DNA of 17,844 nucleotides. Source: Flavobacteriaceae bacterium (GTDB lineage Bacteria; Bacteroidota; Bacteroidia; Flavobacteriales; Flavobacteriaceae). Of the stretch, positions 15,660 to 17,844 are shown one piece after another. Where the stretch lies: contig JAQWKF010000144.1 in NCBI GenBank assembly GCA_029247985.1, positions 1-17,844 of the forward strand. The letters run 5' to 3'. How positions within the stretch are numbered: the stretch's first letter is position 1; the number at the start of each line of letters is the position of its first letter. Below the pieces are notes generated by a model. It made no database searches. It worked only from the letters and a program-made list of their open reading frames with translations, and had not been told where the DNA came from. Made by a program: the position numbers and the translations under genes.

Positions 15660-15671
15660 TTACAATTGTAA
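15660..15671 (+). promoter_or_regulatory. 12-bp perfect palindrome at XRE start, candidate operator
   Basis: TTACAATTGTAA is a perfect 12-base palindrome ending 2 bases before the XRE start codon. Its right arm TTGTAA matches the left arm of the TTGTAAACAA sites upstream. This position fits autorepression by the XRE protein, although binding by it is only inferred. Confidence 0.45.
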
Positions 15672-15673
15672 CC

Positions 15674-16078
15674 ATGAGTATTGTTGATCGAATAAAGCAA
15701 CTGATGCACAACAATGAGCTAAGCGCAGCCGCCTTCGCCGACATTATTGGTGTGCAGCGATCTTCCATTTCGCACATCCTTTCTGAACGCAATAAGCCTA
15801 GTTTAGACTTTATTCTTAAAATACTTCACGCCTACCCTAGTGTGTCTTCAGAATGGCTGCTTAAAGGAACTGACTCTCAAAACACGCCAATCCCTGATAC
15901 GTTTCAAGAAGAGAAGGTTATAACTTCCCAAGAACCCGAAGCAACAGATACTAACCCTATCTCTAGGAGTACATCTCTAGAGGACACAGGTCATACAAAA
16001 ACCAACTCAAAAGATGTTGAGCGCGTAATTGTGTGCTATAAGGACGGTACATCCAGTACCTACCTCAATAAAAATTGA
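15674..16078 (+). CDS. XRE-family helix-turn-helix regulator
   Basis: A 134-residue DNA-binding protein. The helix-turn-helix (about 17-43) reads SAAAFADIIGVQRSSISHIL followed by SERNKPS, and the domain ends near WLLKG (61-65). A low-complexity Ser/Thr/Pro/Glu linker (about 66-112) leads to a short conserved-looking tail, VERVIVCYKDGTSSTYL. As I remember it, this layout is common in Bacteroidota chromosomal regulators. There is no toxin partner, phage gene or antitoxin signature next to it. The promoter candidate and repeated inverted-repeat sites upstream suggest it controls itself and possibly the divergent M14 peptidase. The stop is 12 bases before the lipoprotein start, which also has its own -7 box. 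Confidence 0.9.
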   Translation: MSIVDRIKQLMHNNELSAAAFADIIGVQRSSISHILSERNKPSLDFILKILHAYPSVSSEWLLKGTDSQNTPIPDTFQEEKVITSQEPEATDTNPISRSTSLEDTGHTKTNSKDVERVIVCYKDGTSSTYLNKN

Positions 16079-16086
16079 TATTTTTG
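16079..16086 (+). promoter_or_regulatory. Candidate -7 promoter box for lipoprotein gene
   Basis: TATTTTTG, a perfect TAnnTTTG, begins directly after the XRE stop codon and is followed by AAGC and the lipoprotein ATG. No TTG lies at the usual -33 distance. It suggests that the lipoprotein-terC pair can be transcribed apart from the XRE gene, again with almost no leader. Confidence 0.4.
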
Positions 16087-16090
16087 AAGC

Positions 16091-16468
16091 ATGAGGAATG
16101 TTTTTATCACTACCCTGTTGCTTTTCTGTATTTCTTGTTTCAATCCTGAGCGTAATTGCGCTGAATTTAAGACAGGGGAATTCAGTTTTACCTCGATAGT
16201 GCTTGGCGATACGCTTACGACTACGTTTGTCAGAACCGACAGCATCGAAGTAGATTATTACCTCAATCGAGTAGACAGCTCTAGTGTGCGTTGGCTAAAT
16301 GACTGCGAGTGTATTGTGAAAAAGCTACGCCCCCTCTCCTATCAAGACTCTAAATCTGTACATATGAAGATTTTGACCACTACTTCAAACACTTATACAT
16401 TTGAGTATAATCTGGTTGGAGATACCAAAAATAAACAACGTGGTACCGTAACCAAAATAAGCAACTGA
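16091..16468 (+). CDS. Small predicted lipoprotein, unknown function
   Basis: A 125-residue protein with a short signal sequence (MRN, then hydrophobic 4-15) and a relaxed lipobox, CISC, with Cys16 as the probable lipidated residue. After the signal it has NPERNCAEFKTGEF, then a beta-rich looking body with NDCECIVKKLRP (70-81) and a C-terminal TFEYNLVGD. Cys23, Cys72 and Cys74 may form a disulfide in the periplasm. I recall related small Flavobacteriia proteins that databases label DNA topoisomerase IV. Nothing in this sequence supports that name, which probably comes from proximity to the topoisomerase gene at 17244. Its stop overlaps the terC start by one base (TGATG), so translation of the two is likely coupled. 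Confidence 0.82.
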   Translation: MRNVFITTLLLFCISCFNPERNCAEFKTGEFSFTSIVLGDTLTTTFVRTDSIEVDYYLNRVDSSSVRWLNDCECIVKKLRPLSYQDSKSVHMKILTTTSNTYTFEYNLVGDTKNKQRGTVTKISN

Positions 16469-17241
16469 TGGACTTTCTTTTCACCCCAGAGGCCATGTCG
16501 GCACTGCTTACACTAACATTCCTTGAAATCATCTTAGGAATTGATAATATTGTATTCATCTCTATAGTTGTTGGCAAGTTGCCCGAAGAAAAGCGAGCAC
16601 GAGCTACCAACATTGGACTTATTCTTGCGCTGGTACTTCGTATTATCTTACTCTTTACCATCACTTGGGTTATAGCCATGAAAAGCAGTCTATTCTCGAT
16701 TGATACCTCCCAAATAAGTGCTGAGATCAATGGGCAAGCACTGGTGTTATTTGCCGGTGGTTTGTTCTTACTCTACAAGAGCACAAAGGAAATACATGAA
16801 AAAATTGATCATGCAGGAGAAAAAGATAAAGCGGTAGCCAATAAAGCAGCCAACACCATGGGGCGCATACTGCTTCAAATTATACTTATTGATGCTGTTT
16901 TCTCTGTAGATTCCATATTAACTGCCGTAGGCATGACAAGTGGTATTGACGGCGCGCTTTGGATTATGATTATTGCAGTTGTAATTTCCATATTGGCCAT
17001 GATGATATTTGCACATCCCGTAACGCGTTTTGTACACAAACATCCCTCTTTGCAGATTTTAGCCCTTTCATTTCTTATTCTAATTGGCTTTATGCTCATT
17101 GCAGAAGGAGCACATTTAGCCAACATGCAAGTTATGGGGCAACACATCGGAAATATCCCCAAAGGGTATCTCTACTTTGCTATTGCTTTTTCATTAGTGG
17201 TGGAGTTCTTGAATATGCGTTTCCGCAAGAAGAAAAGCTAG
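16468..17241 (+). CDS. TerC-family integral membrane protein
   Basis: A 257-residue membrane protein with about seven hydrophobic spans, of the TerC family. Conserved acidic residues lie inside the spans: Glu20 and Asp26 in LEIILGIDN, Asp142 and Asp148 in IDAVFSVDS, and Glu213 in LIAEGAH. A charged cytoplasmic or periplasmic loop (about 103-130) separates the halves, and the C-terminus is basic (RFRKKKS). TerC was named for tellurite resistance, but Bacillus relatives act in manganese export and metal loading of secreted enzymes. Here no other ter genes are nearby, so a metal-handling role is more likely (inference). It overlaps the lipoprotein gene by one base and converges on the topoisomerase gene with a 2-base gap. 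Confidence 0.93.
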   Translation: MDFLFTPEAMSALLTLTFLEIILGIDNIVFISIVVGKLPEEKRARATNIGLILALVLRIILLFTITWVIAMKSSLFSIDTSQISAEINGQALVLFAGGLFLLYKSTKEIHEKIDHAGEKDKAVANKAANTMGRILLQIILIDAVFSVDSILTAVGMTSGIDGALWIMIIAVVISILAMMIFAHPVTRFVHKHPSLQILALSFLILIGFMLIAEGAHLANMQVMGQHIGNIPKGYLYFAIAFSLVVEFLNMRFRKKKS

Positions 17242-17243
17242 GG

Positions 17244-17844
17244 TTACAGGTCTAAAGTGATTTGACCTTCGTCTTCATCAGTTGGTGGCGGCACTTCCTC
17301 AACTACCGTTTCAATGTCTGCGGTTTCTATTTCAGGTTCAGGCAAATAAGGCAAGGGCGCATTGCTTTCGATGCTCTTTAATTTTTCAGTAGTCAACTGA
17401 TTGCCCATTGCTTTGATTCCTTTTGGAACTATAAAATCTTCGAAAGATACTTGTTGTGCTGGTTTGGCCTCCCCGCCTCTTGGCTTGGTAAACTGAAGAG
17501 TACATACAGGGCGCCAATCTGCTGAGAACCAAATCAATTCATTCTTGCTTCCTTCTTTAATAAACACTTCTTCTTTGTCAGCTGCTTCAATCAAAAAACG
17601 CTTTCCAAAGTATTTGTCCTTACTGCCGTCGTAGTAAACGGCAGATAGTGGTTTTTTAGGCTCCCATTTTTCTAAGACCAATAAATCGGGTGGAAAATGC
17701 ATACCCAGATCTGGAATTTGCGTTTTTACTTTTCCTGATTTTGTTACTATGAGTAGGCGGTCCTCGCCTCTAAATGCACCGAGCAATCGTCCGCGTTCGT
17801 CAGCGTTGAGTCGTTGCACGGTTTCGTCAAACCAAACATCACGA
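17244..17844 (-). CDS. parC: DNA topoisomerase IV/gyrase subunit A, C-terminal part
   Basis: The last 199 residues of a type IIA topoisomerase A subunit; the N-terminal breakage-reunion domain is outside the window, and the frame is open to the right edge. The visible part is the end of the beta-pinwheel DNA-wrapping domain, with RGEDRLLIVTKSGKVK and KYFGKRFLIEA as blade-like repeats, followed by IVPKGIKAMGNQLTTEK and an acidic tail ending EDEGQITLDL. The IKAMGNQL segment and acidic tail are what I expect of the ParC-like protein of Flavobacteriia, which some databases call gyrase/topoisomerase IV subunit A. Without the N-terminal part, ParC and GyrA cannot be separated with certainty. It is convergent with terC. 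Confidence 0.85.
   Translation of the reverse strand, partial: RDVWFDETVQRLNADERGRLLGAFRGEDRLLIVTKSGKVKTQIPDLGMHFPPDLLVLEKWEPKKPLSAVYYDGSKDKYFGKRFLIEAADKEEVFIKEGSKNELIWFSADWRPVCTLQFTKPRGGEAKPAQQVSFEDFIVPKGIKAMGNQLTTEKLKSIESNAPLPYLPEPEIETADIETVVEEVPPPTDEDEGQITLDL

Noticed and set aside
15423..15673. Repeat-rich AT region as a replication origin or small RNA gene
   Set aside because: There is no dnaA or usual origin neighbour, the repeats do not match the DnaA-box consensus TTATCCACA, and no strong stem-loop with terminator is visible. Operators are the simpler reading.
15674..16468. XRE gene and following small gene as a toxin-antitoxin pair
   Set aside because: The second protein has a signal peptide and lipobox and resembles no toxin, the XRE protein has no antitoxin tail, and the lipoprotein has its own promoter-like box.
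16468..17241. Tellurite resistance determinant
   Set aside because: Only a lone TerC-family gene is present, without terA, terB, terD, terE or terZ. Family members commonly have metal-related roles unrelated to tellurite.

Overview
This is a compact chromosomal window from a member of the Bacteroidota, most likely of the Flavobacteriia. The evidence is an LpxC/FabZ fusion gene, a PorX-type response regulator with a PglZ domain (type IX secretion control), a Bacteroidota-style PEP carboxylase, repeated TAnnTTTG promoter boxes, and start codons with no Shine-Dalgarno sequence. Coding density is very high. The only sizeable non-coding stretch is 251 bases (15423-15673). I see no tRNA, rRNA, CRISPR array, insertion sequence or prophage gene.

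Region 1 (1-5383, minus strand) is one tightly packed run. Read in the direction of transcription it is lpxD, lpxC/fabZ, lpxA, efp, sucD, fabG, with spacings from an 8-base overlap to a 4-base gap. It joins the first lipid A steps, two fatty-acid synthesis activities (FabZ and FabG, which handle the 3-hydroxyacyl-ACP pool also used by LpxA and LpxD), translation factor EF-P and a TCA-cycle ligase subunit. fabG is cut by the window edge.

Region 2 (5412-8929) has an HD-domain phosphohydrolase (minus) facing away from porX (plus) across a 31-base gap. porX is followed by tsaE (tRNA t6A synthesis) and a small single-span membrane protein. Region 3 (8919-14269) holds proline dehydrogenase, aroB, and a two-gene lrp-ppc unit (minus), whose two reading frames are in register and separated by one stop codon and three codons.

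Region 4 (14331-17844) has a cytoplasmic M14 metallopeptidase (minus). A control region with several TTGTAAACAA-type sites separates it from a plus-strand cluster of XRE regulator, small lipoprotein and TerC membrane protein. The C-terminal part of topoisomerase IV/gyrase subunit A converges from the right edge.

Nothing here is clearly a new defence or mobile system. The most interesting items are: the cluster of repeated inverted-repeat sites and a start-site palindrome around the XRE gene; TAnnTTTG promoter boxes lying only 1-5 bases from start codons; the divergent pairing of an HD hydrolase with PorX; and a PEP carboxylase with an altered active-site loop and altered C-terminus.
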